Assembly (NCBI RefSeq): GCF_009674565.1
Contig: NZ_WKJL01000027.1
Span: 1-64,000, forward strand
Reading direction: 5' to 3'
Source of the DNA: Duganella aquatilis
Lineage (GTDB): Bacteria; Pseudomonadota; Gammaproteobacteria; Burkholderiales; Burkholderiaceae_D
DNA: 64,000 nt
A program made the position numbers and the translations under genes. Within the stretch, counting starts at the first letter, position 1, and each line of letters opens with the position of its first letter. The notes under the pieces were generated by a model, which did no database searches, was not told the DNA's origin, and saw only the letters and a program-made list of their open reading frames with translations. Shown one piece after another: positions 8,496 to 16,738 of this stretch.

Positions 8496-9068
8496 ATGAG
8501 CGCCGCAATCGACAGTTCCAACGTGGTCACCTACGGCAGCAACGCCATCGTCGCGCTGCAAAGCGGCGCCGCGCTGCCCAGCCAGTTCCTGACCTTCATG
8601 CTGGGCGAGGAGCAGTTCGCGGTCGGCATCCTGCACATCAAGGAGATCATCGAATACGGCAGCCTGGCCACCGTGCCGATGATGCCGGACTGCGTGCGCG
8701 GCGTGATCAACCTGCGCGGCGCGGTGGTGCCGGTGATGGATTTGTCGGCGCGCTTCGGCCGCGCGCAAAGCATCATCGGCAAGCGCAGCTGCATCGTCAT
8801 CGTGGAGACGGGCGGCGAGGACGGCGAGTGCAAGCAGGTGCTGGGCATGCTGGTGGACGCGGTCAACGCGGTGGTGGAAATCGCCGCCGGCGATATCGAG
8901 CCGGCGCCGTCGTTCGGCACGCGCATCCGGCCCGACTTCATCGCCGGCATGGGCAAGCTGACGGACAAAAATCGCGGCCGTTTCGTGATCCTGCTGGACA
9001 TCGAGCGCGTGCTGTCGAGCGAGGAGATCGTCGAGATGGCACGCGGCACCGCCGCCGCTGTCGCCTGA
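8496..9068 (+). CDS. cheW: Chemotaxis coupling protein CheW (first copy)
   Basis: A 190-residue adaptor linking receptors to CheA. It has a roughly 25-residue N-terminal extension before the CheW fold, then typical strands (QFLTFMLGEEQFAVGI, VRGVINLRGAVVPVMDL, VLGMLVDAVNAVVEI). AGGAGGA precedes the ATG. It differs clearly from the second cheW at 14.5 kb, so the two copies may couple different receptors. Confidence 0.95.
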   Translation: MSAAIDSSNVVTYGSNAIVALQSGAALPSQFLTFMLGEEQFAVGILHIKEIIEYGSLATVPMMPDCVRGVINLRGAVVPVMDLSARFGRAQSIIGKRSCIVIVETGGEDGECKQVLGMLVDAVNAVVEIAAGDIEPAPSFGTRIRPDFIAGMGKLTDKNRGRFVILLDIERVLSSEEIVEMARGTAAAVA

Positions 9069-9081
9069 CTGGCGGTGTCCC

Positions 9082-9891
9082 ATGAGCGTGGCGACCATCA
9101 CCGAGCGCGAGTTCCTGCAGTTCCAGCGCTTCATCTTCGACGCCGCCGGCATCACCATGGCCGACGGCAAACAGGCGCTGGTCAGCGGCCGCCTGGCCAA
9201 GCGGCTGGCGCACTACCAGCTCGACAGCTATGGCGACTATCTGCGCCTGCTGGAGAGCCGCGCGCAGCCGGCCGAATTGCAGGTGGCGGTGGACCTGCTG
9301 ACCACCAACGAGACCTATTTCTTCCGCGAGCCGAAGCACTTCGCGCTGCTGCGCGAGCTGGCGAAGGAGGCGCACGACAGGAACCGCGCGCTGCGCGTGT
9401 GGAGCGCCGCCAGCTCCAGCGGAGAGGAACCGTACAGCATCGCCATGGTGCTGGCCGATGTGATGGGCGACGAGGCGTCGTGGGAAGTGCTGGGCACCGA
9501 CATCAGCACCCGCGTGCTGCAGCGCGCGCGCAGCGGCCACTATCCGATGGAGCGCGCCACGCAGATGCCGCCGGCCTACCTGAAGCGCTTTTGCCTCAAG
9601 GGCCAGGGCAGCGAGGCGGGCACCATGCTGATCGAGCGTTCGCTGCGCCAGCGCGTGCAGTTCCAGCACCTGAACCTGAACGCGCCGCTGCCCAGGGTCG
9701 GCACCTTCGACGTGATCTTTCTGCGCAACGTGATGATCTACTTCAGCCTGGAGACCAAGCGCCAGGTGGTGGCGCGCCTGCTGGCGCAGCTGCGGCCCGG
9801 CGGCTACTTCCTGATCGGCCATTCGGAAACGCTGAACGACATCAACGATACGCTGACCGCGGTCGCGCCCTCGATTTATCGCAAGCCATGA
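9082..9891 (+). CDS. cheR: Chemoreceptor glutamate methyltransferase CheR
   Basis: A 269-residue S-adenosylmethionine-dependent enzyme that methylates glutamates of chemoreceptors for adaptation. The helical N-terminal domain spans about residues 1-75 and the Rossmann domain follows. The motif TNETYFFRE (about 74-82), the SAM motif WSAASSSGEEPYS (about 109-121) and FLRNVMIYF (about 213-221) are all present. It starts 13 bases after cheW and its stop codon overlaps the cheD start as ATGA, a sign of translational coupling. Three receptors in this operon end with a likely CheR-binding tail. Confidence 0.96.
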   Translation: MSVATITEREFLQFQRFIFDAAGITMADGKQALVSGRLAKRLAHYQLDSYGDYLRLLESRAQPAELQVAVDLLTTNETYFFREPKHFALLRELAKEAHDRNRALRVWSAASSSGEEPYSIAMVLADVMGDEASWEVLGTDISTRVLQRARSGHYPMERATQMPPAYLKRFCLKGQGSEAGTMLIERSLRQRVQFQHLNLNAPLPRVGTFDVIFLRNVMIYFSLETKRQVVARLLAQLRPGGYFLIGHSETLNDINDTLTAVAPSIYRKP

Positions 9892-10409
9892 ACGACGCCA
9901 AGCTGATCGATATCTTCCTGATGCCGGGCGATTATTTCGTCGGCGACGGACGCTATCGCGTGCGCACCTTGCTGGGTTCCTGCGTGTCGGTCACGCTGTG
10001 GCACCCGGCGCTGCGCATCGGCGCCATGTCGCACTTCCTGCTGCCGGGCCATGGCCGGCGCAAGGCGGACCGTCCCTCCGACAAGCCGGGCATGTACGGC
10101 GCCGACGCCATGCAGCTGCTGGTGGAAGGCATGGCGCAGCATGGCGTGCCGCTGGTGCAGTGCCAGGGCAAGATCTTCGGCGGCGGCGCCATGTTCCCGC
10201 GCAGCGACAAGGTGCGCGACATCGGCATGCAGAACGGCGACTATGCGCGCAGCATGTTGCAGCAGCACGGCATACACGTGGTGTCCGAAAGCCTGTTCGG
10301 CGAAGGACACCGTCAACTTATCTTCACCATCCGTAATGGCGAGGTGCTGAGCCGCCAGGTTCCGCCGGAGCCGGGATGGAGCAATGCAGGAGCAAGGACC
10401 CAGGCATGA
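9888..10409 (+). CDS. cheD: Chemoreceptor glutamine deamidase CheD
   Basis: A 173-residue enzyme that deamidates receptor glutamines. The catalytic Cys is in TLLGSCVSVTLW (about residue 30), the His follows in GAMSHFLLPG (about 47), and the conserved KIFGGGAMF motif is at about 100. The ATG lies inside the ATGA overlap with cheR; a longer open frame upstream is a shadow of cheR. It also overlaps cheB as ATGA. With cheR and cheB it forms a translationally coupled adaptation cassette. Confidence 0.95.
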   Translation: MNDAKLIDIFLMPGDYFVGDGRYRVRTLLGSCVSVTLWHPALRIGAMSHFLLPGHGRRKADRPSDKPGMYGADAMQLLVEGMAQHGVPLVQCQGKIFGGGAMFPRSDKVRDIGMQNGDYARSMLQQHGIHVVSESLFGEGHRQLIFTIRNGEVLSRQVPPEPGWSNAGARTQA

Positions 10410-11485
10410 GTGGAATAAAGGTCATGATCGTCGACGATTCGGCCGTGGTGCGGCAGGTGCTGAGCGGGCTGCTGAACGCGGCGCCCGGCATCACCGTCAC
10501 CCATGCGGTGGCCAATCCGCTGCTGGCGATGGAGCGCATGAAGGTGCAATGGCCGGACGTGATCGTGCTCGACGTGGAAATGCCCAAGATGGACGGCATC
10601 ACCTTCCTGCGCAAGCTGATGACCGAACATCCGACGCCGGTGGTGATCTGCTCGACGCTGACCGAGAAGGGCGCGCAGACTTCGGTGGAGGCGCTGACCG
10701 CCGGCGCCGTGGCCATCATCACCAAGCCGCGCCTGGACCTGAAGCAGTTTTTGCACGACAGCGCGGACGAACTGGTGTCCGCCGTGCGCTCGGCCGCCGG
10801 CGCGCACGTGGGCAAGCTGGCGGCGCGCGCCGCGATGCCGCCGCCGCCGGTGACCGTCAAGTTGAATGCGGACGCCATCCTGCCGCCGATCGATGCGCGG
10901 CCGATGACCGCCACCACCGAGCGCGTGGTGGCGATCGGCACCTCCACCGGCGGCACGCAGGCGCTGGAGGAAGTGCTGACGGCGCTGCCGCGCGTCTCGC
11001 CAGGCATTGTGGTGGTGCAGCACATGCCGGAGAAATTCACGGCGGCCTTTGCGGCGCGGCTGGACAGCGTGTGCGCGGTGCGCGTGAAGGAGGCGGAAAA
11101 CAACGACCGCGTGCTGCAAGGGCAGGTGCTGATCGCGCCCGGCGGCAAGCACATGCTGCTGCGCCGCACCGGCGCGCAGTATTTCGTCGAAGTGGTGGAC
11201 GGGCCGCTGGTGAACCGCCACCGGCCGTCGGTGGATGTGCTGTTCCGTTCCGCCGCGCGCGCGGCCGGCGCCAACGCGCTGGGCGTGATCATGACCGGCA
11301 TGGGTGACGACGGCGCGGCCGGCATGCTGGAGATGCTGAAGGCCGGCGCGCGCACCGTGGCGCAGGATGAAGCCAGCTGCGTGGTGTACGGCATGCCGAA
11401 AGAGGCGGTCAAGCGCGGCGGGGTGGAGAAGTCGGTGCCGCTGAACGCGATCTATCGCGAAATCCTGCAACAGCTGCAGCACTGA
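10406..11485 (+). CDS. cheB: Chemotaxis methylesterase CheB
   Basis: A 359-residue two-domain enzyme. The receiver domain has phospho-Asp56 (VLDVEMPKMDG). A Pro-rich linker spans about residues 140-170. In the esterase domain the catalytic triad is visible as Ser180 (AIGTSTGGTQAL), His206 (VVQHMPEKFTAAFA) and Asp302 (MTGMGDDGAAGM). It removes methyl groups from receptors and may deamidate them, when activated by CheA. The ATG at 10406 gives an ATGA overlap with cheD, preferred over the in-frame GTG/ATG upstream at 10376. Confidence 0.96.
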   Translation: MSGIKVMIVDDSAVVRQVLSGLLNAAPGITVTHAVANPLLAMERMKVQWPDVIVLDVEMPKMDGITFLRKLMTEHPTPVVICSTLTEKGAQTSVEALTAGAVAIITKPRLDLKQFLHDSADELVSAVRSAAGAHVGKLAARAAMPPPPVTVKLNADAILPPIDARPMTATTERVVAIGTSTGGTQALEEVLTALPRVSPGIVVVQHMPEKFTAAFAARLDSVCAVRVKEAENNDRVLQGQVLIAPGGKHMLLRRTGAQYFVEVVDGPLVNRHRPSVDVLFRSAARAAGANALGVIMTGMGDDGAAGMLEMLKAGARTVAQDEASCVVYGMPKEAVKRGGVEKSVPLNAIYREILQQLQH

Positions 11486-11487
11486 TC

Positions 11488-12756
11488 ATGCAGATACCTC
11501 CGCCCAGCGCTACCGCTTCCCCGCCATGGGAAGGACGCCGCGTGCTGGTGGTGGAGGACAGCTCGGTGCAGCGCGGCTACCTGGTCGGCCTGCTGCGGCA
11601 ACTGGCGTTCGGCGAGATCTTCGAAGCGGCCGACGGCAACGAAGCCTTGCAGCTGCTGGAGCGCGAACGGCACGACCGCATCTTCCTGGTGCTGACCGAT
11701 CTTGAAATGCCGGGCATGGACGGCATCGAGCTGACCTGCCAGCTGCGCGACCGCAACCTGGCCGACAACCTGATCGTGGTCAGCGCGCGGGACCCGCGCC
11801 TGCTGGAGATCATCGAGAACATGGCGCGCGAGGACGCCGCCATCGGCCTGCTGGGAACGTTGCTCAAGCCGGTGCAGCTGGAATCGCTGGCGCAGCTGCT
11901 GTGCAAGGCCGGCGACCGCGATGGCGGTTGCGCGCCGGCGCCGCCGCCATCGTTGCCGGCCCAGGCTTCGCTGGAAGAACTGGCGCAGGCGCTGGCGCGC
12001 AAGGAGTTCCTGCCGCACTTCCAGCCCAAGGTCGCGATGCAGAACGGCCAGCTGAAAGGCGTGGAGGCGCTGGCGCGCTGGCAGCATCCGCAACGCGGCC
12101 TGCTATCGCCGGCTCACTTCATCGATACGCTGGAAGGCCAGCCGCTGATGGCCGAGTTCACGCTGGTGCTGGTGCAGCAGGTGCTGGAACACATCCAGCA
12201 CTGGCAGCAGGCCGGCCTGCCGCCGCTGACGGTGTCGATCAACCTGTCCGCCGACAACCTGGCTGAACGCGCCTTCATCGACCGCCTGACGGCGCTGGTG
12301 AACGGTTCCGGCGTGGCGCCGGCGTCGCTGGTGTGGGAGGTCACCGAGACCAGCGTGATGCGCCAGCTGTCGCAGGCGTTGACCAATATGGGCCGCCTGC
12401 GGCTGATGGGCTTCGGCCTGGCGATGGACGATTTCGGCATCGGCTATTCGTCGATGCAGCAGTTCGCCCGCTGCCCGTTCACGGAACTGAAGATAGACCG
12501 CGCCTTCGTCAACGGCGCCGCGCAATGGCCGAACCGCCTGACCGTGCTGAAAAGCGCGCTCGATCTGGGGCAGAGCCTGGGCGTGGCGACGGTGGCCGAA
12601 GGCGTGGAAACGGTGGAGGACTGGAAGCTGTTGCGCGACCTCGGTTGCGACATGGCGCAAGGTTATCTGCTGGCCAAGCCCATGCCGGCCGAAGAACTGG
12701 TGGGCTGGATGCGGCAGGACCGGCGCCGCTTGCGCGCGCTGGCGGGATCGGAATAA
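11488..12756 (+). CDS. Response regulator with EAL phosphodiesterase domain
   Basis: A 422-residue protein: a receiver domain (about residues 17-140; phospho-Asp71 in VLTDLEMPGMDG) and a c-di-GMP phosphodiesterase domain (about 160-412). The EAL signature is intact at Glu193-Ala-Leu (GVEALARWQHP), as are the INLS, EVTET, DDFGIGYS, KIDRAF and AEGVET elements, so it should be catalytically active. It starts 3 bases after cheB. This placement implies that CheA signalling directly changes c-di-GMP levels, joining taxis to a motile/sessile decision. CheA as phosphodonor is inferred from the position. Confidence 0.92.
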   Translation: MQIPPPSATASPPWEGRRVLVVEDSSVQRGYLVGLLRQLAFGEIFEAADGNEALQLLERERHDRIFLVLTDLEMPGMDGIELTCQLRDRNLADNLIVVSARDPRLLEIIENMAREDAAIGLLGTLLKPVQLESLAQLLCKAGDRDGGCAPAPPPSLPAQASLEELAQALARKEFLPHFQPKVAMQNGQLKGVEALARWQHPQRGLLSPAHFIDTLEGQPLMAEFTLVLVQQVLEHIQHWQQAGLPPLTVSINLSADNLAERAFIDRLTALVNGSGVAPASLVWEVTETSVMRQLSQALTNMGRLRLMGFGLAMDDFGIGYSSMQQFARCPFTELKIDRAFVNGAAQWPNRLTVLKSALDLGQSLGVATVAEGVETVEDWKLLRDLGCDMAQGYLLAKPMPAEELVGWMRQDRRRLRALAGSE

Positions 12757-12784
12757 ACAACCATAACCATGCTGGGGGATCGTC

Positions 12785-14458
12785 ATGCTGTCAACATTGC
12801 AGGTAAGGACCAAGATTCTGATTTTGCTGGCGGTGGCGGTCATCGCACTGATAACCATCGTGGGCGTCGCCTTCGCCGGACTGAAGACGCAGGGCGAGAT
12901 GCTGGTGCAGATAGGCCGCAACCGCATGCCGTCGGTGCAGGCGCTGCAGGCCATCAGCGAGGGCCAGACGGCGCTGCGTTCGGCCAGCCGCTCGATCGAT
13001 TCGACCTCGCAGTATCCCGACGAGTTGGACAACATCCCGCACGAGATCCAGCGCAAGCAGGAGGTCTGGGCCAATATCGACAAGGCCTGGAAAATCTACG
13101 ACGCCTTGCCGCAGGAGCCGGAAGAGGCAACGCTGTGGAAGACCTTTGTCGCGCAATGGAACGCATGGAAGCAGCGGGATAGCGTCATCAACGACCTGGC
13201 CGGCCAGATCGTGCGCGCCGACGCGGCGAAGCGCAAGGAGCTTTACGCGGCGCTGCATAACACCCTCAAGGACAACCGCACGGCCTTCCACGACGCCGAG
13301 GAAAGCCTGAACAAGCTGGTGGTGCTGAACGCGGGATACGGCGACAGCGATGTCAGAAACGCGGAGAGCGCGTCGGCCGCCGCGCTCAAGACCATGTACC
13401 TGTCGTCCGGCATTGCGCTGGTGCTGCTGGTGGCGATCGGGCTGTTCATCCTGACCGGCATCATGAAGCAGCTGGGCGGCGATCCCGGCTACGCGGCCGA
13501 CATCGTGCGCCAGGTGGCCGACGGCGACCTGACGGCGGACGTGCAGCTCAAGCCCGGCGACACCAGCAGCCTGCTGGCGGCGATGAAGGGCATGATCGAC
13601 AAGCTGTCGAACGTGGTGCAGGAGGTGAACAACGGCGCCGAAGCATTGGCGTCGGCGTCGGAGGAAGTCAGCGCCACGGCGCAGTCGCTGTCGCAGGCCG
13701 CCAGCGAACAGGCCGCGGGCACGGAGGAAACCAGCGCCTCGGTGGAGCAGATGACGGCGTCGATCTCGCAGAACACCGAGAACGCCAAGGTCACCGACGG
13801 CATCGCCAGCAAGGCGGCGCTGGAAGCGGCCGAGGGTGGCGAGGCGGTCAAGTCCACCGTGGCGGCGATGCAGCAGATCGCCAAGAAGATCAGCATCATC
13901 GACGACATTGCCTACCAGACCAACCTGCTGGCGTTGAATGCGGCCATCGAGGCGGCGCGCGCGGGCGAACATGGCAAGGGCTTCGCCGTGGTGGCGGCCG
14001 AGGTGCGCAAGCTGGCCGAGCGCAGCCAGGTGGCGGCGCAGGAAATCGAGCAGGTCGCGGCCAGCAGCGTGGAGCTGGCCGACAAGGCCGGGCGCCTGCT
14101 GGACGAGATGGTGCCGAATATCCGCCGCACCTCGAACCTGGTGCAGGAGATTACAGCAGCGTCGGAAGAGCAGTCGGCCGGCGTGGGCCAGATCAATTCC
14201 GCCGTTACGCAACTGAGCCAGACCACGCAGCAGAACGCATCCAGCTCCGAGGAACTGGCGGCGACGGCGGAGGAGATGAGCGGCCAGGCGGAGCAGCTGC
14301 AGCACACCATGGCTTTCTTCAAATTGGCCGGCGGCGCGCGCGCGGTGCGCACGCCGGTGATGGCGCGCAAGCCGGCGCGTTCGCCCGGCGGCGTGGCGGC
14401 CATGCGCCGCATGAGCGAGATGAGCGAACCGGACGAATCGCACTTCGTCAAATTCTAA
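12785..14458 (+). CDS. Methyl-accepting chemotaxis protein with aromatic C-terminal tail
   Basis: A 557-residue inner-membrane receptor. TM1 is at about residues 9-30, a helical periplasmic domain at about 31-195 (with W-N-A-W near 120 and Q-Y-P-D near 78), TM2 at about 198-220, then HAMP and a signalling hairpin with IAYQTNLLALNAAIEAARAG at the tip. The last residues are DESHFVKF, fitting an x-aromatic-x-x-aromatic tether for CheR/CheB. From about residue 224 on it is almost identical to the receptor at 14965. A GGGGGA Shine-Dalgarno lies 5 bases before the ATG. The ligand is unknown. Confidence 0.93.
   Translation: MLSTLQVRTKILILLAVAVIALITIVGVAFAGLKTQGEMLVQIGRNRMPSVQALQAISEGQTALRSASRSIDSTSQYPDELDNIPHEIQRKQEVWANIDKAWKIYDALPQEPEEATLWKTFVAQWNAWKQRDSVINDLAGQIVRADAAKRKELYAALHNTLKDNRTAFHDAEESLNKLVVLNAGYGDSDVRNAESASAAALKTMYLSSGIALVLLVAIGLFILTGIMKQLGGDPGYAADIVRQVADGDLTADVQLKPGDTSSLLAAMKGMIDKLSNVVQEVNNGAEALASASEEVSATAQSLSQAASEQAAGTEETSASVEQMTASISQNTENAKVTDGIASKAALEAAEGGEAVKSTVAAMQQIAKKISIIDDIAYQTNLLALNAAIEAARAGEHGKGFAVVAAEVRKLAERSQVAAQEIEQVAASSVELADKAGRLLDEMVPNIRRTSNLVQEITAASEEQSAGVGQINSAVTQLSQTTQQNASSSEELAATAEEMSGQAEQLQHTMAFFKLAGGARAVRTPVMARKPARSPGGVAAMRRMSEMSEPDESHFVKF
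13457..14350 (+). repeat. First copy of an ~890-base near-identical repeat (receptor signalling domain)
   Basis: This stretch aligns without gaps, at a constant offset of 2180 bases, to 15637-16530. It encodes the end of TM2, HAMP and the signalling hairpin. Long identical blocks are visible, for example from the LGGDPGYAADIV codons and around VAAMQQIAKKISIIDD. The 5' halves of the two genes are much less alike, which points to duplication followed by sensor divergence or to gene conversion of the 3' half. Confidence 0.8.
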
Positions 14459-14470
14459 GCGAGGCAGCAG

Positions 14471-14956
14471 ATGAATACCTTGGCCGCGGCCGGCACGCCG
14501 GCGCAATACCTCAGTTTCATGCTGGGGCAGGATATGTTCGCGATGGGCATATTGGCGGTGCGCGAAATTCTGGAATATGCCGGCGTGACGCCGGTGCCGC
14601 AAATGCCGCCGTCGATCTGCGGCGTGATCAACCTGCGCGGCACGGCGGTGCCGGTGCTGGACCTGGCGCGGCGGCTGGACCGGCAGCCTTCTCCCATCGG
14701 CAAGCGCACCTGCATCATCGTGGTGGAGGTGGACGGCGATGAAGGCCCGTTCGTGATCGGCATCCTGGTCGATGCGGTCAACGCGGTGATGGAGATTCCC
14801 GCCGTCGAGATCGAGCCGGCGCCGCGCTTTGGCGCGGTGAAGGCGGAACTGTTGCACGGCATCGGCAAGGTGAATGGCCGCTTCGTGCTGCTGCTGAACG
14901 TGCAGCACGTGGTATCGACCTTGCACTTGCAGGAATTCGTAGCGCACATCCACTAG
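14471..14956 (+). CDS. cheW: Chemotaxis coupling protein CheW (second copy)
   Basis: A 161-residue CheW without the N-terminal extension of the first copy. Typical strands are QYLSFMLGQDMFAMGI, ICGVINLRGTAVPVLDL and VIGILVDAVNAVMEI. It lies between two paralogous receptors, 12 bases after one and 8 before the other, so the receptor-cheW-receptor block probably arose as a unit. It may serve these receptors in particular. Confidence 0.94.
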   Translation: MNTLAAAGTPAQYLSFMLGQDMFAMGILAVREILEYAGVTPVPQMPPSICGVINLRGTAVPVLDLARRLDRQPSPIGKRTCIIVVEVDGDEGPFVIGILVDAVNAVMEIPAVEIEPAPRFGAVKAELLHGIGKVNGRFVLLLNVQHVVSTLHLQEFVAHIH

Positions 14957-14964
14957 GAGGCTTC

Positions 14965-16644
14965 ATGTTCGCAAACATTACAGTCAGGACCAAGATCCTG
15001 GCGCTGATTGCTGTTGCAGTGCTGGCGTTGTTGCTGGTGGTGGTGATCGCTTTCCAAGGGCTGAAAAAAGAAAGCGAAATGCTGGCCGAAATCGGCAAGA
15101 ACCGCATGCCTTCCGTGCAGGCGCTGATGACCATCAACGAAGGCAAGACCGGCATCCGTTCCGCCAACCGCGCGGCCGACGCCGGCGCCGGCTATCCCGA
15201 GAACATCGAGGAGATCACGCAGCAGATCAAGCGCCGCGCGGAGATCTTCACCCAGATCGACCAGGCCTGGAAAGTGTACGACGCGCTGCCGCAGGCGCCG
15301 GAAGAAGCGACGGTGTGGAAGACCTTCACCAAGGCCTGGGACACGTGGAAGCAGAAGGACGCGGAATTCGGCGGCTTGCTGACGCAGATCCAGGGCGCGG
15401 AACCGGGCAAGCGCAAGGAGCTGTTCCTCGCGCTGCACGCCAACCTGGCCGACAACCGTAACGCCTTCCACGACCTGGAGACCAATCTGGACAAGCTGGT
15501 GGAGCTGAACGTCAAATATGGCGATGACGCCGTGAAGGAAGCCGATGCCGCATCGGCTTCCGCCACATCCAGCATGTACACCGCGTCCGCTGTCGCGCTG
15601 GCGCTGCTGGTGGCGTTGGGATTGCTGATCCTGCGCGGCATCATGCAGCAGCTGGGCGGCGATCCCGGCTACGCGGCCGACATCGTGCGCCGCGTGGCCG
15701 ATGGCGACCTGAGTGCGGAGGTGCAGCTCAAACCCGGCGACACCAGCAGCCTGCTGGCGGCGATGAAGGGCATGATCGAGAAACTGTCCGACGTGGTGCA
15801 GGAAGTGAACAACGGCGCCGAGTCGCTGGCGTCGGCGTCGGAGGAAGTCAGCGCGACCGCGCAGGCGTTGTCGCAGGCGGCCAGCGAGCAGGCCGCGGGC
15901 ACGGAGGAAACCAGCGCCTCGGTCGAGCAGATGACGGCGTCGATTTCGCAGAATACCGAGAACGCCAAGGTCACCGACGGCATCGCCAGCAAGGCGGCGG
16001 TGGAGGCGGCCGAGGGCGGCGAGGCGGTCAAGTCCACCGTGGCGGCGATGCAGCAGATCGCCAAGAAGATCAGCATCATCGACGACATCGCCTACCAGAC
16101 CAATCTGCTGGCGCTGAATGCGGCCATCGAGGCGGCGCGCGCGGGCGAGCATGGCAAGGGCTTCGCCGTGGTGGCGGCAGAGGTGCGCAAGCTGGCGGAG
16201 CGCAGCCAGGTGGCGGCGCAGGAAATCGAGCAGGTCGCGGCCAGCAGTGTGGAACTGGCCGACAAGGCAGGACGCCTGCTGGATGAGATGGTGCCGAATA
16301 TCCGCCGCACCTCGAACCTGGTGCAGGAGATTACGGCGGCGTCGGAAGAGCAGTCGGCCGGCGTGGGCCAGATCAACTCCGCCGTCACGCAGCTGAGCCA
16401 GACTACGCAGCAGAACGCGTCCAGCTCCGAGCAGCTGGCGGCGACGGCGGAAGAGATGAGCGCGCAGGCGGAGCAGCTGCAGCAGGCGATGTCCTTCTTC
16501 AAGCTGGCCGGCGTGGCGCGCGCGGTGCGGCCGATGGTAGTGACACGCAAGCCACACAAGCCGGCACGGACCGGCGGCGTGCTCTCCAGCCGCCGCATGC
16601 CGGAAATGAGCGATCCTGATGAGACAAACTTCGTGAAGTTCTGA
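14965..16644 (+). CDS. Methyl-accepting chemotaxis protein, paralogue of the 12.8 kb receptor
   Basis: A 559-residue receptor with the same order as its paralogue: TM1 (about 9-30), helical periplasmic domain, TM2 (about 198-220), HAMP and signalling hairpin. The periplasmic domains have similar landmarks (R-M-P-S-V-Q-A-L, then D-N-R-x-A-F-H-D) but many substitutions, so the two may bind different ligands of one class. The tail is DETNFVKF. An AGGAGG Shine-Dalgarno precedes the ATG by 5 bases. Confidence 0.93.
   Translation: MFANITVRTKILALIAVAVLALLLVVVIAFQGLKKESEMLAEIGKNRMPSVQALMTINEGKTGIRSANRAADAGAGYPENIEEITQQIKRRAEIFTQIDQAWKVYDALPQAPEEATVWKTFTKAWDTWKQKDAEFGGLLTQIQGAEPGKRKELFLALHANLADNRNAFHDLETNLDKLVELNVKYGDDAVKEADAASASATSSMYTASAVALALLVALGLLILRGIMQQLGGDPGYAADIVRRVADGDLSAEVQLKPGDTSSLLAAMKGMIEKLSDVVQEVNNGAESLASASEEVSATAQALSQAASEQAAGTEETSASVEQMTASISQNTENAKVTDGIASKAAVEAAEGGEAVKSTVAAMQQIAKKISIIDDIAYQTNLLALNAAIEAARAGEHGKGFAVVAAEVRKLAERSQVAAQEIEQVAASSVELADKAGRLLDEMVPNIRRTSNLVQEITAASEEQSAGVGQINSAVTQLSQTTQQNASSSEQLAATAEEMSAQAEQLQQAMSFFKLAGVARAVRPMVVTRKPHKPARTGGVLSSRRMPEMSDPDETNFVKF
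15637..16530 (+). repeat. Second copy of the ~890-base receptor repeat
   Basis: Partner of 13457-14350 at an offset of exactly 2180 bases with no insertions or deletions seen. Differences are mostly third-position changes. A direct repeat of this length could recombine to delete the segment between, that is, the second cheW and one receptor sensor domain. Confidence 0.8.
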
Positions 16645-16738
16645 CGCGTAGACACCGCACAGTTATTTTTGGTGAGAATTGGGGAGAAATATTGGTTCAC
16701 AATGAAATGTGATCCGTCTCCCCAAGGAGTGTCCGCCC

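Noticed and set aside
6338..8530. 730-codon open frame antisense to cheA
   Set aside because: It mirrors the cheA codons, has low-complexity His/Gln/Arg/Ala composition and no family features. Long antisense frames are expected at this GC content.
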